Assembly (NCBI GenBank): GCA_016713865.1 | Contig: JADJOG010000005.1 | Coordinates: forward strand, 1-64,000 | DNA length: 64,000 nt | Reading direction: 5' to 3' | Source of the DNA: Flavobacteriales bacterium | GTDB taxonomy: Bacteria > Bacteroidota > Bacteroidia > Flavobacteriales_F > PHOS-HE28 | Shown: one piece after another, positions 1-7,800 of the stretch | Position numbering within the stretch: position 1 is the stretch's first letter | Layout of the letters: each line of letters opens with the position of its first letter | Made by a program: the position numbers and the translations under genes | The notes under the pieces: model-generated | What the model was told of the DNA's origin: nothing | Databases searched by the model: none | Seen by the model: only the letters and a program-made list of their open reading frames with translations

Positions 1-84
1 GTGGCGGGCTGCCTCGCGCTCTTGCGCCATGACACTTGAGCCGCCGAATAGCACAAGCGCGAAGCAGGCGATCGACTTCCTCAT
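1..84 (-). CDS. Secreted protein, N-terminal fragment cut by the window edge
   Basis: Only the first 28 codons are present. The start ATG (84-82) lies three bases after the stop of the NahK-like kinase gene, on the same strand, so this is probably the next gene of that operon. The fragment begins MRKSIACFAL, continues through a hydrophobic stretch and reaches SVMAQ followed by charged residues, which is the layout of a signal peptide with cleavage after Ala-Gln or nearby. The mature protein is outside the window, so its function cannot be given. A secreted glycan-active enzyme would fit the context, but that is a guess. Confidence 0.6.
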   Translation of the reverse strand, partial: MRKSIACFALVLFGGSSVMAQEREAARH

Positions 85-87
85 GCG

Positions 88-1176
88 TCAGGCGATCAGG
101 TGACGGATGCGGTCATTCAGCGGGCGCCGCAACGCTGTGTACCGCTTCAGCAAGTGCATCTGGTTGTGCGCGCGATCCAGGTTGTGGTCGGGGCGATCGA
201 TGCGGTAGTAGAGATCGCCGTTGAGGTAATCGGTGAGGAAGCGGATGCCCTGCTCGTAGATCAGCATCTGCCCGCACCAATGCACCAGCGCGCGCTCGCT
301 CAGGCTCATCAGCGGCGCCATCTCATTGAAGTAGCCCTCGACCAGCGCAGCGAAGACATCCTCATTCACTTCGGCATGCGCGGGGTCCGGATCATCCTCC
401 GGTGCGGGCGAGATGAAGGTGCGGATCATGTCGCCGAGGTCGAAGAGCGCCTTGCCGGGCATCAGCGTATCGAGGTCCACCACGCACACCGCCTCGCCGC
501 TGTCCTTGTCGAAGAGCACGTTGTTCACCTTGGTGTCGTTGTGCGTGATGCGCGTGCGCACCTCGGGATCCATCATGGCCACGCGGTACTCCTGCACGAT
601 GGACGCCTGCCCGTTATAGAAGGTGATCGCATCCTTCGCGCGCACCGATCGATCCGCTGGCGCTTGAGCCACGGCTTTCTGGAATGCACTGTACCGCGCC
701 TCGAGGTCGTGGAAGCCGGGAATGATCTCCTTGAAGGCCTGCACGTACACGCCATCGAGGTTGCGCGTGAGCCGCCCGAACTGCTGCGCCGCGCTGCGGG
801 CCTGCGCGGGCGTCACGGCACCATCGTAGCTCACCGTGTTCTGGAAGTACGGGAACACGCGCCACGCGCCCAGCTCCGGGCTGATGAAGAGGTCGCGGCC
901 ATCGGTGGTGCGCAGACCGCGCATGAAGCGGTATTCCGGATGATGATTGCGCAAGTGCTCAGCCGCGAGGTAGTTGTTGTACGCGATGAGCTGCGGTTGC
1001 TTGAAGACCGATGTGTTCACCTGCTGCAGGATCCAATGATCATCGCCATGGCGGTTGCGCAACAGAAGGGTCTGGTTGATCAAGCCATTGCCGAAAGGCA
1101 CGCAGTCGTGCCCATTCAGCGCGATGCCGAATGCGGAGCAGATGGTGCTGAGCACCGGGGTGCGGGTCTCGCTCAT
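88..1176 (-). CDS. N-acetylhexosamine 1-kinase-like phosphotransferase (NahK/LnpB type)
   Basis: This 362-residue protein belongs to the aminoglycoside phosphotransferase fold. It resembles, from memory of the family, bifidobacterial N-acetylhexosamine 1-kinase along its length: GNGLINQT (29-36), ILQQVNTSVF (49-58), the catalytic loop THNDTKVNN (211-219, with Asp214 the expected base), the metal-binding DLDTLMPG (234-241) and the C-terminal GIRFLTDYLNGD. NahK phosphorylates GlcNAc or GalNAc at C1 using ATP. The chosen ATG at 1176 overlaps the stop of the upstream nucleotidyltransferase by four bases (ATGA), which indicates translational coupling. An upstream in-frame ATG at 1236 would overlap that gene by about 60 bases and adds unconserved residues. 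The exact sugar is inferred. Confidence 0.82.
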   Translation of the reverse strand: MSETRTPVLSTICSAFGIALNGHDCVPFGNGLINQTLLLRNRHGDDHWILQQVNTSVFKQPQLIAYNNYLAAEHLRNHHPEYRFMRGLRTTDGRDLFISPELGAWRVFPYFQNTVSYDGAVTPAQARSAAQQFGRLTRNLDGVYVQAFKEIIPGFHDLEARYSAFQKAVAQAPADRSVRAKDAITFYNGQASIVQEYRVAMMDPEVRTRITHNDTKVNNVLFDKDSGEAVCVVDLDTLMPGKALFDLGDMIRTFISPAPEDDPDPAHAEVNEDVFAALVEGYFNEMAPLMSLSERALVHWCGQMLIYEQGIRFLTDYLNGDLYYRIDRPDHNLDRAHNQMHLLKRYTALRRPLNDRIRHLIA

Positions 1177-1973
1177 GGTCGTTCGGCCAAGTGTTGCCGC
1201 ACAAGGTCGGCATCGGCGGGGAAGGTGAGGCCGCACCAGCGATCAGTTGTGCGCAGGATCCGGATCTCGTGCTTGTGCTGCATGGCGTAACGGGCGGCAT
1301 CGGGCAGGCCGAATTCACCAACGGCCTCCTCGCCGCGCTCCAGCCAGAGCCGCTTGGCCAGATGGTTGAATCCCTGGCGAAGCACCCAGAGATTCATGCT
1401 CACCAGTGCGTGTGTTTCGTGCTCGTTCCCTTCAGCATCGCGGATCGCGCCATCCGCATCGCGGCGCAGGCCAAGCACTTCTTGGGTGCTGCGCAAATGG
1501 TCGGACGTGCCCTTGCACAGCGCGCGGTTCACCGGGCCATTGGGCGAGAGAGTCTTGCCCAACTCGAAGGCCACCAATGCGCTCTCTTGGGGTGATCCTT
1601 CTCGTGCATGCTCGCACGCCAAGCGCATCGATCCCCTTCCGTAGTAGTCGTCGGCATTGGCCACGATGCACGTGCCCAGCGCGTGCTCCATGCCGATGAG
1701 CGCTGCATGCGCGGTGCCTTGCGCTTGCGCTTGAATCGCGACCCGAACCCGCTCATCCTTCGCGTAGTGCTCGCGCATGATCGCCTCGTGCTCCGGCCGA
1801 ACGACCAAGCAGGCGCTCTCGCAGTCCATGTCGAAGGCATCGCGCAGGGTGAGGTCCATGATGGTCTCGCCATGCGGGCCGATCGGCTCCAATTGCTTCG
1901 ACCTTCCGAAGCGGGTGCTGCGGCCGGCAGCAAGCAGCACCACGGTGATATCGCCTATAGCCCCTGCTGCCAT
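1173..1973 (-). CDS. Sugar nucleotidyltransferase (NTP_transferase family)
   Basis: A 266-residue protein with the N-terminal signature LLAAGRSTRFGRSKQ (13-27), which binds the NTP in sugar-1-phosphate nucleotidyltransferases, and a downstream NADDYYG motif that fits metal binding. The gene overlaps galE upstream by 19 bases and the kinase gene downstream by 4 bases. It therefore probably converts the hexosamine-1-phosphate made by the NahK-like kinase into a UDP-sugar that GalE can epimerise. The bifidobacterial lacto-N-biose pathway uses an unrelated uridylyltransferase at this step, so the same logic may be built here from different parts. The nucleotide and sugar specificity cannot be read from the sequence. 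Confidence 0.78.
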   Translation of the reverse strand: MAAGAIGDITVVLLAAGRSTRFGRSKQLEPIGPHGETIMDLTLRDAFDMDCESACLVVRPEHEAIMREHYAKDERVRVAIQAQAQGTAHAALIGMEHALGTCIVANADDYYGRGSMRLACEHAREGSPQESALVAFELGKTLSPNGPVNRALCKGTSDHLRSTQEVLGLRRDADGAIRDAEGNEHETHALVSMNLWVLRQGFNHLAKRLWLERGEEAVGEFGLPDAARYAMQHKHEIRILRTTDRWCGLTFPADADLVRQHLAERP

Positions 1974-2968
1974 CGCCAGGCATCGCGCAGCGCATCGGCC
2001 AGCGATCGTTGGGTGCGCCAGCCGAGCACTTCCCAGCTACGCCGCGTATCGGCATACACGCTCACCACATCACCGGCACGGCGAGGCCCGACCTCGAATG
2101 GCACCTTCACGCCGTTCACCTGCTCGAACGTCCGCACCACCTCAAGCACGCTGTTCCCGGCGCCGGTGCCCAGATTGAACACCTCGCACAAGGGCGCTTG
2201 CCGCTCACTCATCCATTGCAATGCGCGCACATGCGCCTGAGCCAGATCCACCACATGAATGTAGTCGCGGATGCACGTGCCATCCACGGTATCGTAATCA
2301 TCGCCATTCACGCGCAGCTTCTCGCGCACGCCTGCTGCGGTTTGCGCCACATAGGGCACGAGGTTGTTGGGCACACCGCGCGGCAGCTCGCCGATGAGGC
2401 TCGATGGATGCGCGCCGATCGGGTTGAAATAGCGCAGCAGCACAGCCTTCAGCGAGGGCACCGCGGTGCATTGATCGCGCACCAATCGCTCGCAAGCCAC
2501 CTTCGTGAATCCATAGGGCGATGTGGCATTGGCATCGGGGGCCGTCTCATCCACCGGGAGCGATGCAGGTTCGCCATACACGGTGCAGCTGCTGGAGAAC
2601 ACCAAATCATGAACACCATGCTCGCGCAATAGGCCCAGCAGCACCGCGAGCGATCCGATGTTGTTGCGGTAATACTTCGCGGGGTCCGTTACGCTTTCGC
2701 CCACCGCCTTGTCTGCCGCGAAATGGATTGCGCCCAGGACGGCCCCTTCCTGCTTCAGCATGCGGCGCATGGCCTCCGCGTCGTTGCAGTCGATACGATG
2801 GATCGTTGGCGCTTGGCCCAGGATGGCCGCGATGCCCTCAAGCGCGCGCTCCTCGCTGTTGCGCAGATCGTCGATGATCACCGGCTCATAGCCAGCGACT
2901 GCCAGTTCAACCACTGTATGCGAGCCGATGAAGCCCGCTCCTCCTGTTACGATGACCTTCTTGCTCAT
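1955..2968 (-). CDS. galE: UDP-glucose 4-epimerase
   Basis: A 337-residue short-chain dehydrogenase/reductase. It has the NAD-binding GGAGFIGS (9-16), the SSSCTVYG segment (125-132), the catalytic pair in YGFTK (Tyr152, Lys156), and the RDYIHVVDLA segment typical of GalE. It interconverts UDP-glucose and UDP-galactose, or the N-acetylated forms, in the cytoplasm. The length matches the family. The ATG at 2968 puts MSKKVIVTGG at the N-terminus, whereas the more upstream ATG at 3004 adds 12 unconserved residues. It is the first gene of a minus-strand operon with the nucleotidyltransferase and kinase. A -7-like element lies nine bases upstream of the start. Confidence 0.93.
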   Translation of the reverse strand: MSKKVIVTGGAGFIGSHTVVELAVAGYEPVIIDDLRNSEERALEGIAAILGQAPTIHRIDCNDAEAMRRMLKQEGAVLGAIHFAADKAVGESVTDPAKYYRNNIGSLAVLLGLLREHGVHDLVFSSSCTVYGEPASLPVDETAPDANATSPYGFTKVACERLVRDQCTAVPSLKAVLLRYFNPIGAHPSSLIGELPRGVPNNLVPYVAQTAAGVREKLRVNGDDYDTVDGTCIRDYIHVVDLAQAHVRALQWMSERQAPLCEVFNLGTGAGNSVLEVVRTFEQVNGVKVPFEVGPRRAGDVVSVYADTRRSWEVLGWRTQRSLADALRDAWRWQQGL

Positions 2969-2977
2969 GGCGCCGGG

Positions 2978-2985
2978 CGAAAGTA
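2978..2985 (-). promoter_or_regulatory. -7-like promoter element upstream of galE
   Basis: TACTTTCG on the minus strand matches TAnnTTYG, a variant of the Bacteroidota -7 box (TAnnTTTG). It ends nine bases before the galE ATG, which implies a very short 5' leader. No transcription data are available, so this is a motif match only. Confidence 0.45.
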
Positions 2986-3016
2986 GCCGCTTCACCATCT
3001 TCACGCCCCGCCAGCC

Positions 3017-4810
3017 ATGCGCCGCCTTCAGCCCTCATCGCTCGTGATCCTGCTTGTACTGGCGGTGAACATCCTCATCGCGCTGCAAGGGCTATGGCCG
3101 GGGCCGAAGGATGGCTTGGCCAATACCGTGGTGCGCAGTGATGTGAAGGGCTACTACGGATACCTGCAGGCCATCTTCATCCGCAAGGACCTGGGCCACG
3201 AGGCGAACGTCTGGGAGTATGTGCGTCATACGCCCACCGGCACCTTGAACAAGTACTACTGCGGCACTGCGATCATGCTGGGGCCATGGTTCCTCATCGG
3301 CCACGACATCGCGCTGAGCGATCCCAAGGCGCCGCGCGACGGGCTCAGTGTTCACGAGATGCGCGCCATCAGCATTGGCGCTTGGGTCTATTTGCTGCTC
3401 GGTTTGGCAGCACTGCGCGGCGTGCTTCGGGGCTTGGGTTTCTGCGAGGTGGCCGTGGCTTGGACGCTGCTGGCCATCGGCCTTGGCACGCAGCTGCTGC
3501 AATACAGCGCGCTTCAGCCCGGATGGTCGCACATCCATTCATTCTTCGCCATCAGTCTTTTCCTGCTCTGCGTGCAACGCTTCGCCACTGGAAAATCGCC
3601 GTGGTGGATGCTCGCCTCGTCAGCCCTGCTCGGCCTCATCATCCTCATTCGACCGGTGAATGCCTTGGTGGTGCTCGCGCTGCCCGTGCTGCTCGGAGCG
3701 GGCACGGTGGGCATGCTGAAACGGCTCATATCACATCGCCTGATGCTTATGCTGAGCATCGCGCTCTTTGCTGCCATCTTATTCATCCAGCCCCTGCTGT
3801 GGCACGCCCAAACCGGTCAGTGGTATGCATACGGATACAGTGGCGAAGGCTTCCATTGGAGCAGCCCCGAGATGCTGAAGGTCCTATTCGGCTTCCGGCG
3901 CGGGCTCTTCCTCTGGGCACCCGTGCTCCTGCTCGTCCTATTGGGCACCGCCCTGCTGCTCAAGCGCGATCGTGTGCGCGGGTTAGGCATGGTCCTCTAC
4001 CTCGTGATCAACACGTACGTCATTAGCGCGTGGTGGATCTGGTATTACGGCAGTGGCTTTGGAAGCAGGCCATTCGTTGACCACTACCCTGTGCTGGCCA
4101 TCCCGCTCGCCTTCTTCCTGAACGAGTTGCACGGCTGGCGGCGACGGGCTACTCAAGGCTTCATCGCGATGTGCTGCGCGCTGCTGCTCTTCCAGATGTG
4201 GCAGTTCCATGTCCACATCCTGCACCACGAGAGCATGGATCGGGCGAAATACGCACATGTCTTCCTCCGCTGGGGCGATGCGTACAAGGGCTCGCTCGGC
4301 GGCAATTTCCAAGCGCCGCCCTTCAGCCCGAATGGCATGAGCGTGGTCTTGGAGGAGATCTGCGATTTCGAGCACCGATGCGCGCATTGGCATGGTGGCG
4401 GCATACGCAGCCGTACCGACGCCTTCAGCGGAGGCAATGCTGTTGTGTTCGATGGTTCCGACGAATACGGAATCAGTTTCGAGGCTGGAACCGACGTGCT
4501 CCCAGCTGGACGCGCGCTTTACATGGAAGTAGGAATCCAGCGACGCGAGGAGCGAAGCCGCGATGCGCACCACCTGCTTGGCGTAACCGAGGTGCGCTTG
4601 TCCGATGGTTCCATTGACTACTATGAACCGTTCGCATTCAATCCGGTTCCTGCGGAGCCGGGCGCTTGGGAGCAGGTCGAATACCGCATTCCGGTGCCGC
4701 CGTTGGCCCAAGGCGGCACACTGAAATTCTACTTCTGGGACAAGGACCGCCGTTCACGCGTGCTGATTGACGATGTGTTCATGCGCGTGAGCGCAGTGAA
4801 CCCGTATTGA
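3017..4810 (+). CDS. Polytopic membrane protein, possible GT-C glycosyltransferase-like
   Basis: A 597-residue protein with an N-terminal membrane anchor (residues about 8-27), then a soluble loop with aromatic residues (GYYGYLQ), then roughly ten hydrophobic segments to about residue 395. A soluble C-terminal part follows (about 400-597), predicted to be beta-rich and ending with a jelly-roll-like stretch (LKFYFWD, RVLIDDVFM). Many hydrophobic helices with an acidic first loop recall GT-C mannosyltransferases, but no diagnostic motif is certain. It is divergent from galE with only 48 bases between the start codons, so the two promoters share the interval. A cell-envelope glycan role is suggested only by this neighbourhood. 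Confidence 0.6.
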   Translation: MRRLQPSSLVILLVLAVNILIALQGLWPGPKDGLANTVVRSDVKGYYGYLQAIFIRKDLGHEANVWEYVRHTPTGTLNKYYCGTAIMLGPWFLIGHDIALSDPKAPRDGLSVHEMRAISIGAWVYLLLGLAALRGVLRGLGFCEVAVAWTLLAIGLGTQLLQYSALQPGWSHIHSFFAISLFLLCVQRFATGKSPWWMLASSALLGLIILIRPVNALVVLALPVLLGAGTVGMLKRLISHRLMLMLSIALFAAILFIQPLLWHAQTGQWYAYGYSGEGFHWSSPEMLKVLFGFRRGLFLWAPVLLLVLLGTALLLKRDRVRGLGMVLYLVINTYVISAWWIWYYGSGFGSRPFVDHYPVLAIPLAFFLNELHGWRRRATQGFIAMCCALLLFQMWQFHVHILHHESMDRAKYAHVFLRWGDAYKGSLGGNFQAPPFSPNGMSVVLEEICDFEHRCAHWHGGGIRSRTDAFSGGNAVVFDGSDEYGISFEAGTDVLPAGRALYMEVGIQRREERSRDAHHLLGVTEVRLSDGSIDYYEPFAFNPVPAEPGAWEQVEYRIPVPPLAQGGTLKFYFWDKDRRSRVLIDDVFMRVSAVNPY

Positions 4811-4876
4811 GGCCTCGGGTAGCTGGCCACCCCCCTACTTGCAGCTTGCCGCTACAGCACTCGCCGCTTCCCTCCG

Positions 4877-4949
4877 TGGGCCTGGCAGGATTTGAACCTG
4901 CGACCAAGGGATTATGAGTCCCCTGCTCTGACCGCTGAGCTACAGGCCC
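4877..4949 (-). tRNA. tRNA with anticodon CAU (tRNA-Ile2 or elongator tRNA-Met)
   Basis: The minus strand folds into a complete 73-nt cloverleaf. The acceptor stem GGGCCTG pairs with CAGGCCC, the D-arm contains TAGCTCAG, the anticodon loop is CTCATAA inside a GGGGA/TCCCT stem, and the T-arm contains GGTTCAAATCC. The anticodon is CAU. The D-arm, the anticodon-stem flanks and the GGTCGC variable/T-stem junction resemble tRNA-Ile2 (lysidine-modified CAU) of other bacteria more than elongator tRNA-Met, but the sequence alone does not settle this. CCA is not encoded. The gene stands alone. Confidence 0.92.
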
Positions 4950-5038
4950 GGTCGTTCACCGCTGCGCATGAATAACTGTCTTCATCCGCGGCGGGCGCCA
5001 AATGTATCGGCGCTGTTCTTTGCGCAACCGGATTCCGC

Positions 5039-5815
5039 GTGGAAGAACAAACCCCGAATAGACAAGCAGGCCGAAAGCGCCGCCGCATCAGCAAGCGCAA
5101 GGTGGGGCTGGTCCTGTGCCTGCCCGTGCTCGCGATCTGGCTCGTGGCCAGCAGCAACTCGACCAGCGCAGGGGCCACAGCACCAGCGGCGAAACCACCA
5201 CCAGCGAAGCCGAGACCGGCGATGACCTGCGCGGAATACCCCTTCAAGCACCACAGCCCTAAGCTGAACGCGCGTCTTCCCGCATACAAATCGCTCTCGC
5301 TCAAAGCTGGCGTTCGCCCCATCGCCGATGACGATGTCTTGAAGCGCACGCTTGAAGCAGGCACCGCCAAGCTGGTGCGCGTCGAGAGCGATGAGCGGAT
5401 GTGGATCGCGCCCATGGATCATGGCTCACCCTACCTCACGCCCAACGCCGCCGAGGCACTTCAATCCATCGCACGCGATTTCCAAGCACGCATCGCCGAC
5501 ACCGATCTCGCCGACGCGCGTATCCGGGTAACGAGCCTCTTCCGCACCAAGCGCGACCAGAAGGAGCTCGGACGCGGCAACGTGAACGCCACGCGCGATG
5601 AGCTGGCGCCGCACACGCACGGCACCAGTATGGACCTCTCCTACATGAAGTTCGTTGACCAGCAGGGCGGGTTCCTGGAGCTGAAGGCCTGCCAGCAGAT
5701 CTTCCTGGCGGAAACCCTCGCCGAAGTGATCGCCGCGCATTGCACCAAGGACGCGCGCATCTTCGCCACCAAGGAGAAGCAGCAGGCCTGCTATCACATC
5801 AGCGTGTGCCGGTGA
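5039..5815 (+). CDS. DUF5715 family protein, M15-peptidase-like fold
   Basis: A 258-residue protein starting with GTG. A basic N-terminus (RKRRRISKRK) precedes one membrane segment (about 22-40), then an Ala/Pro-rich linker and a soluble domain. The core contains VTSLFRTKRDQ, NVNAT and HTHGTSMDLSY, then a C-terminal YHISV. This pattern is seen in DUF5715 proteins, which resemble zinc D-Ala-D-Ala carboxypeptidases of the M15 group; the HxHGxxxD-like run and terminal His would be metal ligands. It is probably periplasmic and cell-wall related. The stop overlaps the GTG start of the HAD gene by four bases (GTGA). Confidence 0.72.
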   Translation: MEEQTPNRQAGRKRRRISKRKVGLVLCLPVLAIWLVASSNSTSAGATAPAAKPPPAKPRPAMTCAEYPFKHHSPKLNARLPAYKSLSLKAGVRPIADDDVLKRTLEAGTAKLVRVESDERMWIAPMDHGSPYLTPNAAEALQSIARDFQARIADTDLADARIRVTSLFRTKRDQKELGRGNVNATRDELAPHTHGTSMDLSYMKFVDQQGGFLELKACQQIFLAETLAEVIAAHCTKDARIFATKEKQQACYHISVCR

Positions 5816-6444
5816 ACGTCGATACCCTCATCCTCGACCTCGGCGGCGTGCTCATCGATGTGGATTACCGCGCCACCGCGCGCCATTTCGAAGCACTCGG
5901 CATCCATGGCTTCGATGCGCTCTATTCCAAGGCGAAGCAGAGCGACCTCTTCGACCGCTTCGAGACCGGCGAGCTAACTCCCGCAGGATTCAGGGCTGAG
6001 GTGCGAGCCTTGCTGAAGGCCGACCTCTCCGATGCCGATATCGATGCTGGATGGAACGCCATGCTCGGCACCATTCCGCCGGAACGCATCCGGCTCGTGC
6101 AGGAACTCAAACAGCGCTGCCAACTGATCCTGCTCAGCAACACCAACGCCATCCACGTGCCCGCGTTCGAGGCCATCATCGCGCACGACCTCGGCATCGG
6201 TGATTTCCGATCGCTCTTCCACGGCGCCTACTATAGCTGCGAGCTGGGCATGCGCAAGCCCAACGCCGACATCTTCCGGTATGTGGTGGCGCAGCACAGC
6301 GCCGACCCCGCGCGCACGCTCTTCATCGACGACAGCATTCAGCATGTGCATGGTGCTCGGGCAGCGGGGCTGCGCGCAGAGCACTTGGAACTGGCGAATG
6401 AGGATGTGGCCGCGTTGGCGGAGCGCCTTGGATTGCTCAGCTGA
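5812..6444 (+). CDS. HAD family hydrolase (subfamily IA, YihX-like)
   Basis: A 210-residue phosphatase-type HAD protein. Motif I is LDLGGVLIDVDY with nucleophile Asp9. The residue two positions on is Gly rather than the usual Asp, as in the YihX-like branch. Motif II is LLSNTN, the lysine is in GMRKPN, and motif IV is LFIDDS. It probably dephosphorylates a small phosphorylated metabolite in the cytoplasm; the substrate is unknown. The GTG start at 5812 overlaps the stop of the DUF5715 gene, which is more convincing than upstream starts inside that gene. The 3' end overlaps the end of the convergent epimerase gene by eight bases. Confidence 0.85.
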   Translation: MNVDTLILDLGGVLIDVDYRATARHFEALGIHGFDALYSKAKQSDLFDRFETGELTPAGFRAEVRALLKADLSDADIDAGWNAMLGTIPPERIRLVQELKQRCQLILLSNTNAIHVPAFEAIIAHDLGIGDFRSLFHGAYYSCELGMRKPNADIFRYVVAQHSADPARTLFIDDSIQHVHGARAAGLRAEHLELANEDVAALAERLGLLS

Positions 6445-6847
6445 TCTCCTGGCAAAGCTCCACCAGCACGCCGCCCGCGCTCTTCGGATGCACGAAGCAC
6501 ACCAGCTTGTTGTCGGCGCCGCGCTTGGGCTCTTCGTTCAGCAGGGTGAAGCCTTCAGCTTTCAAGCGCGCCATCTCCGCACGGATATCGGCCACCTCGA
6601 AGGCGATGTGGTGGATGCCCTCGCCGCGTTTCTCGATGGCCTTGGCGATGGGCCCATCAGGGCGTGTGCTCTCCAGCAACTCGATCTTGTTCGGACCGGT
6701 GCGGAAGAAGGAGGTGATCACGCCCTCGCTCTCTACTTCCTCGCGCTTGTACGACGCCGTGCTCAGCAACTTGGCGTACAGCGCTTCGGCTGCATTCAAG
6801 TCCTTCACGGCAATGCCGATGTGCTCGATGCGGATGAGGTGTTCCAT
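6437..6847 (-). CDS. mce: Methylmalonyl-CoA epimerase
   Basis: A 136-residue vicinal-oxygen-chelate protein of full family length. The two VOC repeats begin at RIEHIGIAV (6-14) and EGIHHIAFEV (76-85). Expected metal ligands are His9, His80 and Glu130; the fourth position is Glu56 in NKIELLE, where many epimerases have Gln. The motif GPNKIELL is typical of methylmalonyl-CoA epimerases, which interconvert the (S) and (R) forms in propionate and branched-chain catabolism. The ATG gives MEHLIRIEHI, and a TAACCTTG element lies four bases upstream. The gene is convergent with the HAD gene and overlaps its last eight bases. Confidence 0.9.
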   Translation of the reverse strand: MEHLIRIEHIGIAVKDLNAAEALYAKLLSTASYKREEVESEGVITSFFRTGPNKIELLESTRPDGPIAKAIEKRGEGIHHIAFEVADIRAEMARLKAEGFTLLNEEPKRGADNKLVCFVHPKSAGGVLVELCQEIS

Positions 6848-6851
6848 GCGA

Positions 6852-6859
6852 CAAGGTTA
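6852..6859 (-). promoter_or_regulatory. -7-like promoter element upstream of mce
   Basis: TAACCTTG on the minus strand is close to TAnnTTTG and ends four bases before the mce start codon. Such spacing would give a leaderless or nearly leaderless transcript. Motif match only. Confidence 0.35.
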
Positions 6860-6862
6860 AAC

Positions 6863-6893
6863 GACGAAGCCCTCCGGTTCGGAGGGCTTCGTC
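6863..6893 (-). terminator. Strong hairpin terminator after the exported beta-rich protein gene
   Basis: A perfect 13-bp inverted repeat (GACGAAGCCCTCC with its complement, 6863-6875 and 6881-6893) surrounds a 5-base loop. It lies 18 bases downstream of the stop of the minus-strand gene at 6912-7700 and between that gene and mce. The following T-tract is weak (GTTTAA). Confidence 0.75.
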
Positions 6894-6911
6894 AGACTTG
6901 TTTGAGGTTGC

Positions 6912-7700
6912 TCAGCGCTTCAGGAAGCTCTCGCCAAGCTTGTTGTCGTAATTGAGGTAGTAGAGGTCCTTCTTCAAGGCAGTGATGTCCACCTTGCTGG
7001 CATAGCCGCGCTTCACGATGTTGCCGTACTGGTCGTAGATCTCGTACAGTGTGTTGGCGCTGAATGCGATCTCTTCCTTCGGCTTGGCAGGACCCCAGGT
7101 CACGGGCTGCACGCTGGGGTCGGTGAATTTCACCGCTTCGCTGTAGCGCGATTTGCGGGTGAGGTCCACCTGGCGAACGCGGAATGTGTTCTCGCCACTG
7201 TGGGGCGTCACTTTGAAGCTGTAGGTGTTCTCGCCGGGTTTGCCCACGCCGGGCACCTCGCCCACCTTTACCCACTTGTTCCAGCGCTTCTGCTCAATGA
7301 TGAAGGGCAGTTCGCCGGTCTCGTTGCTGGTGATCCAGGAATAGGTGCCATCGCTGGCCACGCCCTGCTTCACGATATCGAAGGTGCTCTTGGGCTTCAG
7401 CACTTCGGGATTGAGGATCACCGGGGTGCAGCCATCCTTGTGGCGAACCTTCACCACTACGGCATCGCCCATCTTCAGTCCGAAGTTGCCCATGTCCACC
7501 TCGAAGGCGCTGGAGTTGATCTCGTCGGTGGCGATCTGATCGTTCACGGTGACCTCGAACACGCAGAAGCCCACGCCCGCTTCGGAGAAGGGGTTCTGGA
7601 TGAAGAGATTCTTGCCTTGGTAGTTGCCTTCGATCACGATGGTTCCTGCGAGGACAGGCGCAGCGAGGAAGGAGGCCAGGAAAACGGTTGAGAGGCGCAT
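6912..7700 (-). CDS. Exported beta-rich protein with possible type IX sorting-like C-terminus
   Basis: A 262-residue protein with a clear signal peptide (MRLSTVFLASFLAAPVLA, cleavage near residue 18). The body is beta-rich: a first domain about 19-150 and a fibronectin-III-like second domain (GENTFRVRQVDLTRKSRYSE). The last 60 residues (LYEIYDQYGNIVKRG, DITALKKDLYYLNYD) have the rhythm of a type IX secretion sorting domain. The ATG at 7700 is chosen because it starts the signal peptide; the upstream extension to 7799 is unconserved. A TATCTTCG element lies 20 bases upstream. The function is unknown, and the protein is probably surface-exposed or periplasmic. Confidence 0.72.
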   Translation of the reverse strand: MRLSTVFLASFLAAPVLAGTIVIEGNYQGKNLFIQNPFSEAGVGFCVFEVTVNDQIATDEINSSAFEVDMGNFGLKMGDAVVVKVRHKDGCTPVILNPEVLKPKSTFDIVKQGVASDGTYSWITSNETGELPFIIEQKRWNKWVKVGEVPGVGKPGENTYSFKVTPHSGENTFRVRQVDLTRKSRYSEAVKFTDPSVQPVTWGPAKPKEEIAFSANTLYEIYDQYGNIVKRGYASKVDITALKKDLYYLNYDNKLGESFLKR

Positions 7701-7720
7701 GGTGGTAGTACTACGGCTGG

Positions 7721-7728
7721 CGAAGATA
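7721..7728 (-). promoter_or_regulatory. -7-like promoter element upstream of the exported beta-rich protein
   Basis: TATCTTCG on the minus strand matches TAnnTTYG and ends 20 bases before the ATG at 7700. It also supports that start over the more upstream ATG at 7799, which would place the element inside the gene. Confidence 0.45.
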
Positions 7729-7800
7729 GGCGCGGATTCCGCCCCCCAAGGGTTAAGCGGGGCGTGTTTACGGCAGGCGGCGGCTTGGGTTCGGGCCAAA

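Noticed and set aside
100..1290. Plus-strand frame opposite the NahK-like gene
   Set aside because: The minus-strand frame matches a kinase family along its length; the plus-strand one is His/Ala/Arg-rich with no motifs.
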